A DNA stretch of 64,000 bases from Leptodontidium sp. MPI-SDFR-AT-0119 (taxonomy: Eukaryota; Ascomycota; Leotiomycetes; Helotiales; Leptodontidiaceae), in NCBI GenBank assembly GCA_020726505.1, contig JAHLEZ010000002.1:5577012-5641011 (forward strand), in the 5' to 3' direction. Both the position numbers and the translations under genes were made by a program. Below the pieces are notes generated by a model. That model saw only the letters and a program-made list of their open reading frames with translations, did no database searches and was not told the DNA's origin. Positions 10,329-23,528 of the stretch are shown here, in pieces; position 1 is the stretch's first letter, and every line of letters begins with the position of its first letter.

Positions 10329-12820
10329 ATGAAGAAGAAAGCTCTATGGGAACCCCACGATTCACATGTGACGAATGTGGCAAAGTTCATTCGATATGTG
10401 AACCAAAAACACAACCTCCAAATACAGACCTATGAGGATCTTCATCGATGGTCTGTTGCCGCCGATTCGCTGCAAACCTTCTGGAGAGATGCGTACTTGT
10501 TCCTTGAGCTGGCCCCGCCACATACGGAGCGCGTAGGAAACATGCTGGAAGATGAGGTAGGCTCAAAACGTGCTGCTCCTCCCTGAATTCGAGGCTGACA
10601 TTTATTTGATCTAGAACACAGATGCAACACCTCTATTCCCCCCGCCAAGGTGCTTTACCTCCGACTTCCTGAACGTCGCCGAGTTACTTTTTCGCAATGG
10701 GAAAGCCGACACTGTGGCCATCCATTTTGTCCGTGAAGGCATTTCAGGGATTGAAAAGGTGACCTGGCAAGATCTTCGCTCCCGGACTCGAGCTGTTTAC
10801 GATGCGATGGTTAGTTCAGGCGTTCAAGTTGGTGACAGGGTTGCATCGGTCATATCGAACTCGGTCGACGCGATGGTTATTTGCTTAGCAGCATTATCAA
10901 TTGGAGCAGTGTGGTCATCTGCTTCGTGTGACCTGGGCCAGGATGCGATTGTGGACCGCTTTTCTCAGATCAGCCCCAAAATCGTATTTGCGGACGACGG
11001 CTACATATATGCTGGGAAACTCATTGAACTCGAAGATCGGATAAGCCAGTGGTCACACAAACTGGGCCAGGATGACCACTTAAGCAGTGTCGTTGTCGTA
11101 CCGTACTGCCGACTCACGGTTGACTTGTCAAGAATTCATAAAGGGTGTTCATTTGAAAGCTTTCTCCGCCGGAGAACAGGACGGGAACTCGCTTTCAAGT
11201 ACCTCCCGTTCAATCACCCAGCTTTCATTCTGTATTCTTCTGGGACGGTAATGATCCAAAGCTAGATCTTCTCCTTCGAACTGCGTGAGGCTGATCATGT
11301 CAAAAGACAGGAACACCAAAGTGTATAGCACACTCCGCCGGGGTAAGTCTCCCATTGCATGGCCTGCGCTCCAAACTTTGGCTTATTACTTGACTAGGGT
11401 GCGGCTCTAAAAGTGAAAACTGATATGATATTACAACATGATATCCGAGAAGATGACATAGTATTTCAGTACACGACTGTAGGGCTACAGAAACCGTCGT
11501 TGTCCATTGTGGAGAAGCTAATACTCTCAGACTGGGTGGGTCATGTGGTTATTGAACTTCATCAATATCTCCTCTGGCGCCTCTATGTTACTTTACGATG
11601 GGTCTCCTTTCCACCCCCGCCCAACAGTATTACTTCAGCTCGCCGAAGAGATAGGGTGAGCAAGCATGAACCAAGATGCTGCCAATTCTCATTTTCTCAC
11701 TTCTCTTCAGGGTCAGCATCTTTGGAACCTCGCCAAGATACCTTGCTGAGCTCATGGCCCGGAAAATTGTGCCACGTGAGCATCCTTACTGGTTTTGAGA
11801 GTGATCACTTACACAAAGGCAGGGAAGCAGTTCAATCTGAGTAAATTGAGAGTGGTCACATCAACTGGGGCGGTGCTCTCAGAAACTATGTTTAATTGGT
11901 TCTATGAGACTGGCTTTCCTCCCCAGGCCCAACTAGTGTCGATGAGTGGAGGAACAGATATTGCTGGTTCCTGTAAGTCTCATAATTCTGTTCCGAAAGT
12001 TCCTTCACTGACAATGACTCTTCCAAGTCGTTGGAGGAACCCCTCTGCTTCCGATCTACTCTGGGGAAATCCAAGTCAAGGCCTTGGGCATGGCCGTAGA
12101 TATCATGGATGCAGCACGAGAGGATGCCGTCTCTGTACAGCACTTGGGCCAGCCCGGAGAACTTGTTTGCACGAAACCTTTTCCAAGTCAGCCAATTGCC
12201 TTCTTGGGGAAAGGTGGAAACGACAAATACCGGTCCTCCTATTTCGAACGCTTCGGTCCGCATGTCTGGTGCCAAGGCGATTTTATCCAAGCTGAAAAGG
12301 ACTCGGGTGGGCTCATTATGCTGGGAAGGTCGTAAGTATATTTCTTACTCCCTTAACGATGCTTACACATTTCTGACGAGGCAGTGATGGGGTTCTAAAC
12401 CCATCAGGAGTGCGCTTTGGATCATCTGAGATCTACGCCGTGACGGAGGCCTTTCTGGAAATCGAGGACAGCATCTGCGTTGGCCAAAGGAGAAGCAACG
12501 ACACAGATGAAAGAGTTCTTCTCTTTGTCAAGATGAAGCGCGGTCACAGGTTCACCATCGACTTAGTCATGAATCTCAAAGCAGCTGCACGAGCAAAGTA
12601 TTCACCCCGCCACGTCCCGAGCTACATCTTCGAAATTGCAGATATTCCTTACACCGTGAACGGGAAAAAATGCGAGATTAACGTCAAGCAGATAGTTAGT
12701 GGGCAGAAGACAGCAGTCAGCGGTACTGTGGCAAATCCGGAGAGCCTGAAGCTGTTCGAGCAGTTCTTACATCTGCCAGAGGTTGGAGGCGAAGCGGCTG
12801 TGCCTCGGAGTAAATTGTGA
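10329..12820 (+). CDS. Acetoacetyl-CoA synthetase-like acyl-CoA ligase
   Basis: Nine exons: 10329..10556, 10615..11247, 11307..11342, 11398..11478, 11531..11655, 11711..11775, 11823..11972, 12028..12331, 12385..12820; 685 aa, normal for acetoacetyl-CoA synthetases of the AMP-forming family. N-terminal LWEPHD and FWRDAYLFL, GAVWSSASCDLG, the P-loop-like YSSGTTGTPKCIAHSAGG (split by an intron), QYTTTGWVMW, LLYDGSP, VTSTGAVLSE, GVRFGSSEIYAV and C-terminal YTVNGKKCEINVKQ all match. It should activate a short keto or branched acid with ATP and CoA in the cytosol. Two introns use AAG acceptors (before 11307 and 12028). In context it could activate the acid released by the hydrolase; true acetoacetate specificity cannot be judged from sequence. 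Confidence 0.9.
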
Positions 12821-13035
12821 TGTTGGAAGCATGGTATTTGGCTCAAAGGTTAGAGCTTCGGAGTGTAGCAATGGAAAATAGACTTGCAGAAAATCCAGAC
12901 TATATGGGATTTTCACACATTTGTAATAAAATTCTTCTTGCGAAGCTTTCCTGCGACTTTCTACACCTCAAACACCGTGGTCAAATCTTAGGGATCTGAT
13001 CCCGTTGACAAACTCTAAACTTCAGCTCATGAAAA

Positions 13036-15351
13036 CTACCACGACCCATTACTTTCTTGCATCTGAACAATGCTATCTTCTTGAATGGGAAAAGAATCGT
13101 CAAAGGTCCAGTTCTGAGAGAAGCCAGTCACTAGCTCACTTGGGAAGAGCTGTTCCCCCAAAAAGTTATTCTCGAAAGCCCCCGCGTACTGCCCGAACTC
13201 ATCGAGGTCCGACATGTAGTCCACCAGTGGCGCGTGATTGAACATACCCATATCGTCCAAGAGATCATATTGTTCTGGATCCAGATTCCGGTCATTCATT
13301 TCGCTACCTGTCGAACTCATCTGCTTCTGCTGATTTACTCGTGGTTGGGGAGCAGCGTTGCTCGAATCCGAGCACACCTTATCTCCTTTTGTGGCCGCAT
13401 TTACAGCTTCTCGAATGACTGTACTACTCAACTTATTGAATAGCTCACAGGATCTACGCGCAACATTCCATCGTTCGCAGATTGCGACAAGCACGTTAGA
13501 GCAAGTGCGCGTGTCGTTGATAACGTCGAGATAGTCCGGAATTGGTATGTTTCGCCCGCCATGTTTCGTTGCCCGCCCAACGGCGTATAAATATGCTAGG
13601 CCGGCAATAAAGACACCGTGGAGAGTGATCCAGGAATAGTTGAGTCGTCGTTTCCGATGGAGAATCGAGTATGCTGTGATGGTAGCTTTCGCGGCTGAAA
13701 AAAGGTTCCCATGATCTCCTCCTTGGTCCCCGAATCCAGTCGCTGCCGGCCGGTGCGGTAAATATGGGGAAGGCCGATAAAGTAAAAGAAGTGCGTTGTT
13801 GAAGACAGCATCGTACCATTCTGTTGTAACGAAACTGGATATATAGCTGCCCTCTGCAGGTTGTTTCTCCGCCAAATTCAGGAGACGGGTGTCATTTCTC
13901 CAAGCAGTAATTTCTTCGTGTAGCCTGCGACGAACCACGTGCTTTTCTTCAGTGGAAATGTTTGTGTCCTGGTTTGCGCTGTAGAATGTTGCCAGGATCT
14001 CTCCTGACAGACGTCTGATTCGAATCAGATGCAAAAACGGAGAGACGTTGCCACTGAGGTTTCCTCCTGGCTGGGATTGTTGAACGAAAGGGCGATCAAT
14101 GCCGAATGATTCGTCATCTAGATGTGATGGAAGTGAGACATCGATGTCTCTATCTTGAATAGCAGCAGGCCGCCCAAGTGTGAAACTCACAACCCTATTC
14201 AACATTCAGTCAGCAAGCTCCATTTTCTGAGCCATCTCGACCGCATACCTATCTAGATTATATAAACACCAAAAGCATCGTTTTCTCATTTCTTCCTCCA
14301 GAGTCACATGCCGTGTTCCCATTGATGTAGGCTTGTGTTGACCGTGGCTTGGTTTAGGCTCCAAATGTAGGCCCATTTCAAAACAGAGTCTTGCCCCGAT
14401 TCCAACCAGGTGCCAAATGCTTGCGCTGGTGTCTCGAAAGTTACTGAAAATGCCATGTTGCGAGAGAAGTAAAATTGCCTTGAGAGGCAGTAGCCCCTTC
14501 ATTCCCAATACTTTAGGAAGTTTGGCCTGCGCTCTCATATAGTGCTTCGTTGTGCTGGCTACAGATTCCTCGAAGAGATTGATGTTGGAGCCTCCGATCA
14601 CCAGAACCATGTCAAAGACAAAACTCTCATAAGCGTGGCTGTCGTAATAATCAGGATCCCCATATATCAGTTCAACGGTTTGTAGGAAACTCGGACGGTG
14701 GAGTAATGGGAAGGTAATATGCGTGTGTTGGAAGTACGCCTCGACGAAGGGCGTCGCTATGCGTCGCGGAGGAAAAGAAGCTTCTGGGACAGTTGCAGAA
14801 TTGACCTGTGTGCTGCATCCATCCTGCTCTTTTTGATCCATGGGTATGGGCAAGAGTGAGATACCGTTCTCTGAATTGATGAGAGAGCCGATAATACTCG
14901 CAAGTCCCATTCCACTGCTCGAGCCAACGTACCGCGTCTCACCTGTAGCCTTCAACGAGAGATAGGAAACTTCAGTGGTAACCACATCACCCGGAGGCGT
15001 TTTCTCAGGCGACATATATCCTGCCACAATATTTGCAGCTTCACCCGCACCGGAATGGCTGTTGGATATGGCATTATTGCTGGCAGCATTCTCATTGTTC
15101 TCTTGACCTTTCCTTCCCTGGTCGGCAAGCTGGCTACGCAGTGTGGCCAACTCACGCCGCATCTTCTGGTTTTCTTTGCCAAGCTCCTGTAATTGTATTT
15201 CCATGCTGTCCATATACCCACGGGGAAGCTGGCGCTGCCTGACTTTGTCAATATGGAGGCAGGCAGCGCCAACCTTCTCGCAGGCAGTGCATTGAGGCAT
15301 GCGGCGATCACATCGAGTCTTGCGGGCGTGACAGCGGTCGCAGGCCTGCAT
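13036..15351 (-). CDS. Zn2Cys6 transcription factor 2
   Basis: Exons complement(13036..14194, 14249..15351), one 54-nt intron; 753 aa. The zinc cluster is at the very N-terminus, with Cys 4, 7, 14, 21, 24 and 31, followed by a predicted coiled coil (SMEIQLQELGKENQKMRREL). The fungal transcription factor domain is clear: RCFWCLYNLDRVVSFTLGRP spans the intron (AG|G), with IWHLVGIGARLCFEMGLH before it. The C-terminus is acidic (ODD-rich stretch near LDDMGMFNHAPLVDYMSDLDE), a likely activation region. Divergent from the AtuA-like gene and tail-to-tail with the CoA ligase, so it probably controls this cluster together with factor 1. Confidence 0.92.
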
Positions 15352-16386
15352 TGTCCTTTCCTTTCTCTTCTGTTCCTCCCGGCTGAGAGGATAGCAGAAG
15401 GTTGATTGTTTGTTTGCAGAGCCGCTCAGTCCTCACAAGACGGAACCTGGAGTTGCAAGAATGGGTAGAGGTTGATAGTGCTTCAACTGTGACGTGACGT
15501 CAAATTTGGGCCAGCTTGGAGCGAGGGGAAGGATGATGCTCTGGTTATGCAATGGCTATTCCTCCAGCACCTACCTTCCTATATTTGCGGGGTAATCAGA
15601 AGTACGACGATACGGCGATACGACGGGAGGCGGGGAAGTGGGTTGGGGATTGGGGATTGGAGATTGGGGATTGAGGATTAGGGCTGGGGGCTGGGGGCTG
15701 GAGGCCGGTGACGGTCGGTATTGAAGGCCGTGTGTGACACCTCACACACCAGGTTGATCGTGCTGACTAATCTTACATGCCACATGTGATACTCTTGCTC
15801 GGACTCAATACCCGACCGACAAAAGAGCATTATTAGAAGATATTGTGCATCATGACGAGAAGACGGTTGTCTTTTTGAATCCATCCAGCAAGCATATAAA
15901 CCTTCATCATATCTATACCTCTCATACTTCAAACAACCTCATCAGAATATACTTCGCCCTCAATGTTCAGCCTTTAAATAGTTCAATTAAATCCAGCGGC
16001 AGTCAATTAGTCATGCGGCTCGCCCGGAGATTTCGTGAATACAGTGCTACCCGACTTTGCATTTCCGACGGAGATATGCCCAGAGAAGAATTCGCTGTTG
16101 CATCCGCATGCCATTTCCGGGATGGAGCATGAGGAATGACTCCTGTACTGGACAACGCCCGGCGGCGGCCGAGTGTCTGGTACTACTGGCTTCTTGAGCG
16201 GCCGCCTCAGCGTTATCACCTTGATAGAGTGGAACCTAGATTGTTATGTTGTTGGTATACTTACATCTCTGGACTGCTTTATTTTTGAAGTTATTTTCGA
16301 TCTTTCAAAACATCTTGACCAATTCGTTTTGCAATCTGACATCTCCTTAACAACATTCTTCACTCTTTTCTCCCCTGCTATTAGTC
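15352..16386. promoter_or_regulatory. Divergent promoter region, Zn2Cys6 factor 2 / AtuA-like gene
   Basis: 1.03 kb between two start codons pointing apart. Includes a G-rich short repeat (about 15640-15705, repeated GGGGATTGG then GGGGGCTGG) and a CGG-rich patch at about 16155-16172. CGG triplets are the half-sites of Zn2Cys6 factors, but I see no single convincing operator pair. Confidence 0.45.
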
Positions 16387-18412
16387 ATGGCTCCATCAGC
16401 AACAGCTTCGACTACTATTACGCCTAAGCGTCCAATTATTATTGGAAATGTTGCAGGTGCTATGGAGGATTGTCCATATGCCATGTTAGAACCTCGTTGG
16501 CACTCAATCGAAAGCTTTGGGCTGATTCTTCTCTAGGCACCGTATGGTTACAGAAGGCTATCTGGATGCCATCACCGGCGACTGGCTGTCAGAACTCAAC
16601 ATTGCATGGAATGCCATCCGGAAGTACGACGACCCCACGAAAGGGTACGAAGTCGGGTTTCTGGAGCAACTCGATGATTGCATCGATATCATCGCCGAAA
16701 AGAACATAAAGCTCGTCAGCAATGCTGGCGCACTCAACACTCCGGAATGTGCAAAAAAGGCAATGGAAATCTGTGAGAAACACGGGAAGGGTCACTTAAA
16801 AATTGCCTATGTTGAGGGTGATGATATCTCGGACATTGTTGTTGATCCTGCCAAACAAAATGATGTGGGTGGGATTGTTCATTTGGACCACCCAGAACGG
16901 AAATTGGAAGATTGGGATCGAAAACCTTACTGCGGGGTCGCATACTTTGGAGCGTGGGGCATCGTTGAGGCTCTCCGGAATGGAGCTGATATCGTCATCT
17001 GTGGCCGTGTCACGGATGCTAGCCCCGTTATTGCGCTTGCGGCATGGTGGCATGGCTGGTCCTACGATGCTTGGAATGAACTGGCTGGAGCATTGATAGC
17101 TGGGCGTATGTGCATCTTCCAAATAACAAAACAACATCGTGCTCCGGAAAATGGCTAACAACTCTCCCAGATCTGATAGAGTGCGGACCATACGTCACAG
17201 GAGCAAATTTCTCGGGCGTTAGGCCTTACCTCGCAGGGCTGGTCGATCTTGGCTTTCCCATTGCGGAGATTGCACATGATGGTGCGACAGTCATCACTAA
17301 ACATCCTGGTTCTGCTGGATATGTCGATGAAATGAATGTACGAGCACAATTTCTTTACGAGATCCAAGGGACAAAGTACATCAACTCGGACGTTCTTGCC
17401 GATATCGAAAACGTGAAGATCGAAAACACTGGCAAAAAGGATCGCGTTCGCATCTCAGGAGCTGTTGGCAGTCCCCCACCACCGACGACAAAAGCTATCA
17501 CTGTTGCAATTGGCGGATATCAAGCAGAAGCGACATTCTACATGAACGGTCTTGACTTGCAAGCCAAGGAGCAGTTTATGCGGCAGCAACTTGAGTTTGC
17601 CTTCTGCAAGGCCAACTTCTCCGAGCTGAGTATTGCACGCTACGGTTCTGCTATCATAAACCCGCCAAATCAAGCAGCAGGAACTGTGTCTCTCAGAGTA
17701 CTCGTAAAGGGCAGAACCAAAGAGGATGTTGCCGAATCTGTGTTTCGACAGCATGTCTACGCTTTGCGGATGCAGTTTTATGCAGGTAAGGTTAATATCC
17801 TCAATCATAAACATACACCAGTCTAACATTACTCGCTCACAAGGCTATCATATGTCCCTAGACTTTCGCACAATGGTACCAAAAATGTTCATGGAGTTAT
17901 TCCCGGGAACTATATCATATACCCGCCTTCCTCACCGGGTAGTGCTCCCAGGAAAAATCATCGAAGTGCAACACCACGGCATCACAGCATCGCTTCCAAG
18001 CAAAAGACCCAGTGCGGAGACAGCAGACCCGGTATCTTTGGAGACTTTTGGTGAAACTAAGTTAGTCCCCCTGGGCGCTGTTGCACACGCTCGATCTGGG
18101 GACAAAGGAGACAACTGTAACGTCGGCTTCTTTTCACGCAATGCAGCGGAATACAAATGGCTCCAGAGTTTCTTGACTGTACCTCGAATCAAAGACCTGC
18201 TTGGGGAGGATTACAAACCATCAGTCACCGTTGAGAGATGTGAGTTTCCCCACATCATGGCCGTTCATTTCAGATTGCTGGATTTTCTGGGTGGTGGCGC
18301 GGCCAGCAGCACGCGCATTGATATGTTAGGGAAAGGTGTTGCAGAATATCTGCGCAGCAAGTTAGTACATATTCCAACCGCGTTCTTGGAGAACCCAATT
18401 GCTCTTATATAA
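16387..18412 (+). CDS. AtuA-like protein (DUF1446, acyclic terpene utilisation family)
   Basis: Exons 16387..16484, 16537..17105, 17171..17785, 17844..18412; 616 aa. The N-terminal domain starts PIIIGNVAGAMEDCPYAM, then DAITGDWLSELNIAWNAI, GRVTDASPVIALAAWW, GHLIECGPYVTGANFSG and FPIAEIAHDG, all typical of the AtuA/DUF1446 family. The C-terminal ferredoxin-fold-like domain carries AHARSGDKGDNCNVGFF. Bacterial AtuA belongs to the citronellol/geraniol degradation operon, but its chemistry is unsettled; fungal members are often found in catabolic clusters. The last intron ends in AAG rather than a YAG acceptor. Its neighbours (CoA ligase, hydrolase, BVMOs) suggest a late step acting on a CoA-linked branched acid. 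Confidence 0.88.
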
Positions 18413-19003
18413 AATAGCGATAGATGCAGCAATCGAGACAGTGCAACTGGTGATAAGATTAAGTCTATAGCTTTCCTCTCTCTCTTGGGATGTATCATTT
18501 GTGACATAGCGGTGACTACGAATCTTCGTCCGGGACTCGAGCAAAAGGTTCCGTGAAATCTATCCTGTGTCGGGGACAAGGCCGTCAAAATGGTATCACC
18601 TGGATATTCTTCACCGCCCGAGGAGATGTGCATGCGATAGTGCAGCCTCAACTACACTTGGTCTTCTGAATCAAAGCCAGACAACGCAGCAAGTGTCGAA
18701 GTCAAGAATTTTCAACGAATTTCCAGACAAGACCGTTCTACACCAATTAATCGAGGCAAAGTGTTAGATCGTCGCGTTGAATGGAATGACGGCCAAAATT
18801 CTTGGCACGCAGAGGTTCGGCTACTTGTGTAAGTACCTGCAATATCTATATCAATGCTGGGGGGAATTGGGTTTCTTGTGACTGGCTTCAGCTATAGTAA
18901 ACAGACATCGGCAGTCTACGATCTCTTCATGACAGGCTTTCAGACTTAAATATGTGCGAATTGAGACATAACATTGTAATTGAGCTACGAGTTACGACGG
19001 TTT
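18413..19003. other. Intergenic region between two convergent genes
   Basis: 590 bp between the ends of the AtuA-like and hydrolase genes. No gene or repeat recognised; presumably two 3' ends. Confidence 0.6.
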
Positions 19004-20371
19004 TTAGTTTATACCTTTCACCGGCCCCACCAGCTGCCTGATCCAATCTACCATGGTTTGCAAGTAATCGATTGAGTCTTGCAACTGAGGGTGTATATAA
19101 AATGCATGCGGCATACCTGAATAGACCTTAAGTGTTACGGGTACCCTGAGGAAGGACATCAGAAGTCAGACATTGAAAAGTAATTGAGGTTAACAAAACA
19201 GCACAAGTGTGACATACCCACATGTCTTCAGTTCTTCGGCATACGCCATGCCCTCATCGCGCAAGGGATCCTTGCCTGCAACTTGCACAACTGCATAATA
19301 TCAGCTTTAAATTTTCTTAATTTGTCAAGGGGTACCAACGCGTTGGTGGCAGACCGCGAAGTGATGATGCCAACAGGGGGCTCGCATCTGGATCTGCTTC
19401 AGCGCCTGGCAGATATTGGCTCCAGAACCAATGCATTCTTGCCGCATTTACGATTGCTGACTCTTTATTCTGTTCATAGCTTGTATATTCGTATTTCGCC
19501 ACTGGGAAATGTGCAGGGTGGCACATGACGGGGATATTCAACATTTGCCCGATAATTCCATGAATTCCCTCATCCCGAGCTCGTTGGGCTATGACGGCGG
19601 ACTGAGGGTGAATAATAACGAGTCAGAGTCAAGTTGATTTAATAAGGATGATATGGTGCTCGTTCTTACAACGTTCGCTCCAGCACTCCCTCCACCCACG
19701 ATTATTTTGTCAGGGTTGCAACGCAAGAATGACGCATTGCTTTTGCACTGCACTGTTTTAGCAAGATGTTTCTAGGCCCGAAAGCTCATACGTGGAATGG
19801 TACCCAGAGAAAAACATCATAGCAGTCATTGAGTGCATATGGATATGGGAATTCGGGTGCTCTGCTGAAAAGTCAACGTCTATGCGGCCACATTTTCTGG
19901 GGAGCTTACTTGCGATAGTCAGTGCTGACCACAACCGCATTGCATTTTACAGCTATGAGTCGATTCTGCGCTTCTTCGGTTTCAGGTGTACCGATGACCC
20001 AGCCTGCCCAAATTTCCGTTAACCTTCGTCCTGATAGATCTAACCACAATTTGAAGTAATGACTTGCCTCCTCCATGGACATTGAAGAATAATAGTGCAG
20101 CATCCGGTGGATTCAAAGGTTTATATATGCGAATCGATATTCTCGTGCCATCCCTTACTGATACCTCACCCTGTGTGATATTGAGGTCTTTTCCTGGGAT
20201 GGGAGCGTCTTCAGGCAGGGGGGGAGGCTTGTATGCAATTTTCCGAAATTTCTCGATTGGCAAGGCAAGTAATTCTCTAGAAATCTTATCTATTTCTCTC
20301 TGCTTAGATGCAACCGATTGCCAGGCTGAGTTGGCATCAGAAAAGTGAGTGTACTGTGAGCGCGACGACAT
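19004..20371 (-). CDS. Alpha/beta hydrolase, HSL-type esterase/lactonase
   Basis: Seven exons: complement(19004..19145, 19218..19290, 19340..19601, 19670..19747, 19804..19861, 19910..20003, 20068..20371); 336 aa, normal for the family. Oxyanion-hole motif HGGG at residues 99-102, then STDYRKAPEFPYPYALND. Nucleophile Ser173 in GGGSAGAN, probable Asp273 in KDPLRDEG, His303 in PHAF: a complete catalytic triad. Intron 1 is GC-AG (GCAAGT) and splits the HGGG motif. Intron 3 has a weak donor (GTACCA); I chose it because it aligns the WxxxNA spacing of relatives. No signal peptide is visible, so probably intracellular. Natural partner of a BVMO: hydrolysis of the ester or lactone it makes. Confidence 0.88.
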
Positions 20372-20976
20372 GATTCCAAAGTCTGCGTCTCCTCAAGACA
20401 TTGATCTTTCATTAGGAAGCAAAAATAGTAGAAGACAGGAGGAGCGAAATAGGAAACCGCACGGAAGGAAAATCTCAAAGTGAATACCTTTCGTTTGCAA
20501 GCACATCATCGCAAAGGAGAGATAGGCACACTTGGTGGAAGTCGGATATCCGGCTATGCACGATGCTCTCCCACCCTAGCACACCACAAAGAAGCTCCCA
20601 ATTCAGGTTCTTCATTTAAGTGGGTACCGTTTATCATTAGCTTCGGCCAACACCGAACGATGGCTGGAATTATGAACCGCATTCTTTCTAATCCCATTTG
20701 GGTATCGGGATACCCCGTTTATCATGGTCCTCTCTGGAACTTACTGCCGCAAATCAAGAAACGATTTCTCGGTTTTTCCCTATTTGTTTGATTTCATGTG
20801 GTTTGTTTCGAAAAATCTTCTTGGGGAAATGTTGACAGAAATTTCATTTCAAAGCAATAAATTACCAGGAAAAGTTACTAGAACATCAAACATCAGAATT
20901 ATGCTCCCCCAAGAAGGATTTCTCAGAGACGCCCTGCACTTTAGCCACAATCGAAGGTAAGAAGGCTGGGAACTGA
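20372..20976. other. Intergenic region between hydrolase and transporter genes
   Basis: 605 bp between two minus-strand genes; it must hold the hydrolase promoter and transporter 3' end. No gene recognised. Confidence 0.55.
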
Positions 20977-22905
20977 TCACACTTTCGCTGGATTCTCGTC
21001 TTGAACGACAACAGTTTCCTCCCCTTTTTCAGTTCCAGAGCCTGCATTCTCATTTAGACCAGTTACTGTGTATGGGAGGTGGCCTTCATCATCGACAACC
21101 TCATCTCCAAACACCAAACACAACTGCTCGAGAGTATAGCCTTTAGTCTAAGTTGGGGGTCAGCAAGTCTACTATGTAAATCCATTTTGGACCCAAAAAA
21201 TACCTCTGGGAAGTAGAAGAAGATGATAAAGAACATAATGGTACTGGTGCATATGAATACAATATAGAAATAGTATCCTATGGCGGAAAGTGCTGGTGAT
21301 GCAACTGCTGTCCAGAGAACTGAACTCAAGAAGAGCCCTTGCATCGAGAAGTCAACGCCTTGGGCTCTGAGCTCTGTCGGGAAGATTTCGGAGGTGTAAA
21401 CGAAAGAGGCGGCCTCAATTCCAATGGTGTAACTGTTTTTCTATTAGAATTTTAACCGCATTGCAAATTTGGAGTGCTTACACTACAATGATCCAGAAGA
21501 TGAAGAATGTTGAAGCTCTGTTTCCGGCAGTATCTGTACCAGCGAACAACTTGGTCAAGATAGTTGCACCAATCAGTCCGATTGTAACAGCAAAGTAGCC
21601 CCCCACTGCGTGATTGTTGCTGAGTCAGTTATGGATTCCATTCATATCCAGAGCGACTTTTGTACTTAACTGCCGTCTCCTTCCAACTCTATCAACGATC
21701 AACGCTCCAACAAGGTTTCCTGCGCCGTTGAAAAAGGTCCATATGCTGGCCATGACATTTGTCATAAAGGGGCTAAACCCAAGTCCCGCGTAGATCACTG
21801 GGGAGTATGCTAAACACGAACGTTAGTAATGGAGTCAGATCGAATTAGGAACGTGGGAGTACATACTCAAGAGGACAAGGAGGCCACTGCATTGAGTACC
21901 GAGCATAGTCACAAATCCGAGAATGAATCTCCGTCTCACAGAGGGTATCTGCAAAGCCTGCCAGATTGTGATATTCTTCTGCATCTCCAGGTCAATCTGG
22001 GCCTTCATGATCCTAAATTCATGCAAAGCGAATGCATCTGTCGGATCCTGTTGATCCTTGTGCAGCCTGATCATGATCGCTTTGGCCTGTTCAGTCTTCC
22101 CATGGGCATATACTAGAGAAATGATCAGCTGGGTCCGTATCAAAATTATAGCCATGCTAAATAGAAAGTGTTACTTACGCCACCTAGGACTCTCTGGCAT
22201 AATAAAAGTGAGGCAGAGGAGAATCAGAGAAGGGAAGCATTGAATTGCCAAAGGAACTCTCCAGGAGATTTGGCCTCCTGATTTGAAGAAAGCAAGACCC
22301 ATGAGCTGAGCAACCATGTTCCCAAAACCTAGAGCGGAACCTAGGAAGCACAAAGCATAAGCCAACGTCCCAAATTTGCGAACATAAATAAATATCTTAC
22401 CATGAAGACCGACCATCAAGCCTCGAGCGTGTGGAGGTGCGACCTCTGCTTGATACAGTGGAATTGCCGGCAGAATAAATCCAATTCCAAATCCGATGAT
22501 CACACGAGCCACGGCCAACATGGGAGAATTGACAGTTCCAGCTTGCATAGCACCGCCGACTGTTGTCAAGGAAGCACCTGCTATGATGGGCATTTTCCTG
22601 CCCCAACGATTTGAAACGAAGGAGTGCAGTGCCCCACCAAAAACAGCGCCGACATAGAGCAGGCTGTTCCAAGCTGCAATGATGGCATTTGCATACCCCT
22701 TCCCCGGACCGACGGTGTCTATGCCCATGTACTTGTAGAAATCTGGCTTAGATAAGGTGGTGGCAAGGACGGAGATGACATAGCCATAAGTGAAACTGCC
22801 GACGCAAGCTGAGAGTACAATCTAATTATATTAGAACACAATCGCAATCGATCTATTGTTGCCCTCTGTGCTTACCAAGAGATTATACGCTGACTTTTTC
22901 TCCAT
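20977..22905 (-). CDS. MFS transporter, sugar-porter type
   Basis: Eight exons: complement(20977..21147, 21204..21432, 21482..21605, 21666..21809, 21867..22112, 22179..22340, 22401..22821, 22876..22905); 498 aa with about 12 hydrophobic segments. Sugar-porter signatures: NRWGRKMPII, ARVIIGFGIGF, PPHARGLMVGLHG, PESPRW, DRVGRRR and FPETKG near the C-terminus. The first exon codes only ten residues (MEKKSAYNLL). Plasma-membrane uptake of a small polar molecule is the family role; cluster context suggests it carries the substrate rather than a sugar. One intron (22341..22400) stays open in frame if retained, but removing it restores the expected HG-to-transmembrane spacing. Divergent from the SDR gene. 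Confidence 0.9.
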
Positions 22906-23528
22906 AAGAACGACTTTGAAGTGACTTGTGTCACAGCGTGATTGATGATCGTGGAGTAACGAAAATAGAGACTGAAGTTGATTTTATAGCTAGCAGGCCA
23001 GTACTATATCAGTAGTGGAATCTCAGATTTGGCTAACGTGATGATCCATTTGTGGTCATAACAAATAACGGCCGAAGTGAGGCTTTCAAGATTTCAGCGA
23101 TCCGGGGCTGAGTCCGGGGTAATTACGTCTGGGGTTTGCATACCGGGGGACTGGGCATTGGTTTTACTGGGTAAGCTAAAACGACATTGGTCTATTTGCA
23201 TACAAAGTATTTGGAACCTGATTCGAACGTTCCCATTTCATGTTGCATAACCAGAACTTCGGCCCTGTGTCGCCGAACCGCAGATGGCTCCTTCGGTCAT
23301 CACCGGGACAGGGTTCATGGCAGCATCTCCCCCGCACATGTGGCTTTGTCCTGTTTTCTCCAGCCGTCCTCGGAAATCTTGCCGAAAATATCCCTTAGAA
23401 GTCGGACTCGGATATATGGATTGATCTGGCTTTTCTCACAGAAGTCGATGGTGAGCTCAAAATATTTTGGTTACAAGAATCTATAGCCTGCCTATCTTAC
23501 TTTCGCTCTACAGATTTACACTCTCAAC
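22906..23528. promoter_or_regulatory. Divergent promoter, MFS transporter / SDR
   Basis: 623 bp between two oppositely directed start codons, so both genes can be co-induced from it. Contains several CGG/CCGGGG patches near 23095-23150 (the half-site type used by Zn2Cys6 factors), but no unambiguous operator. Confidence 0.45.
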
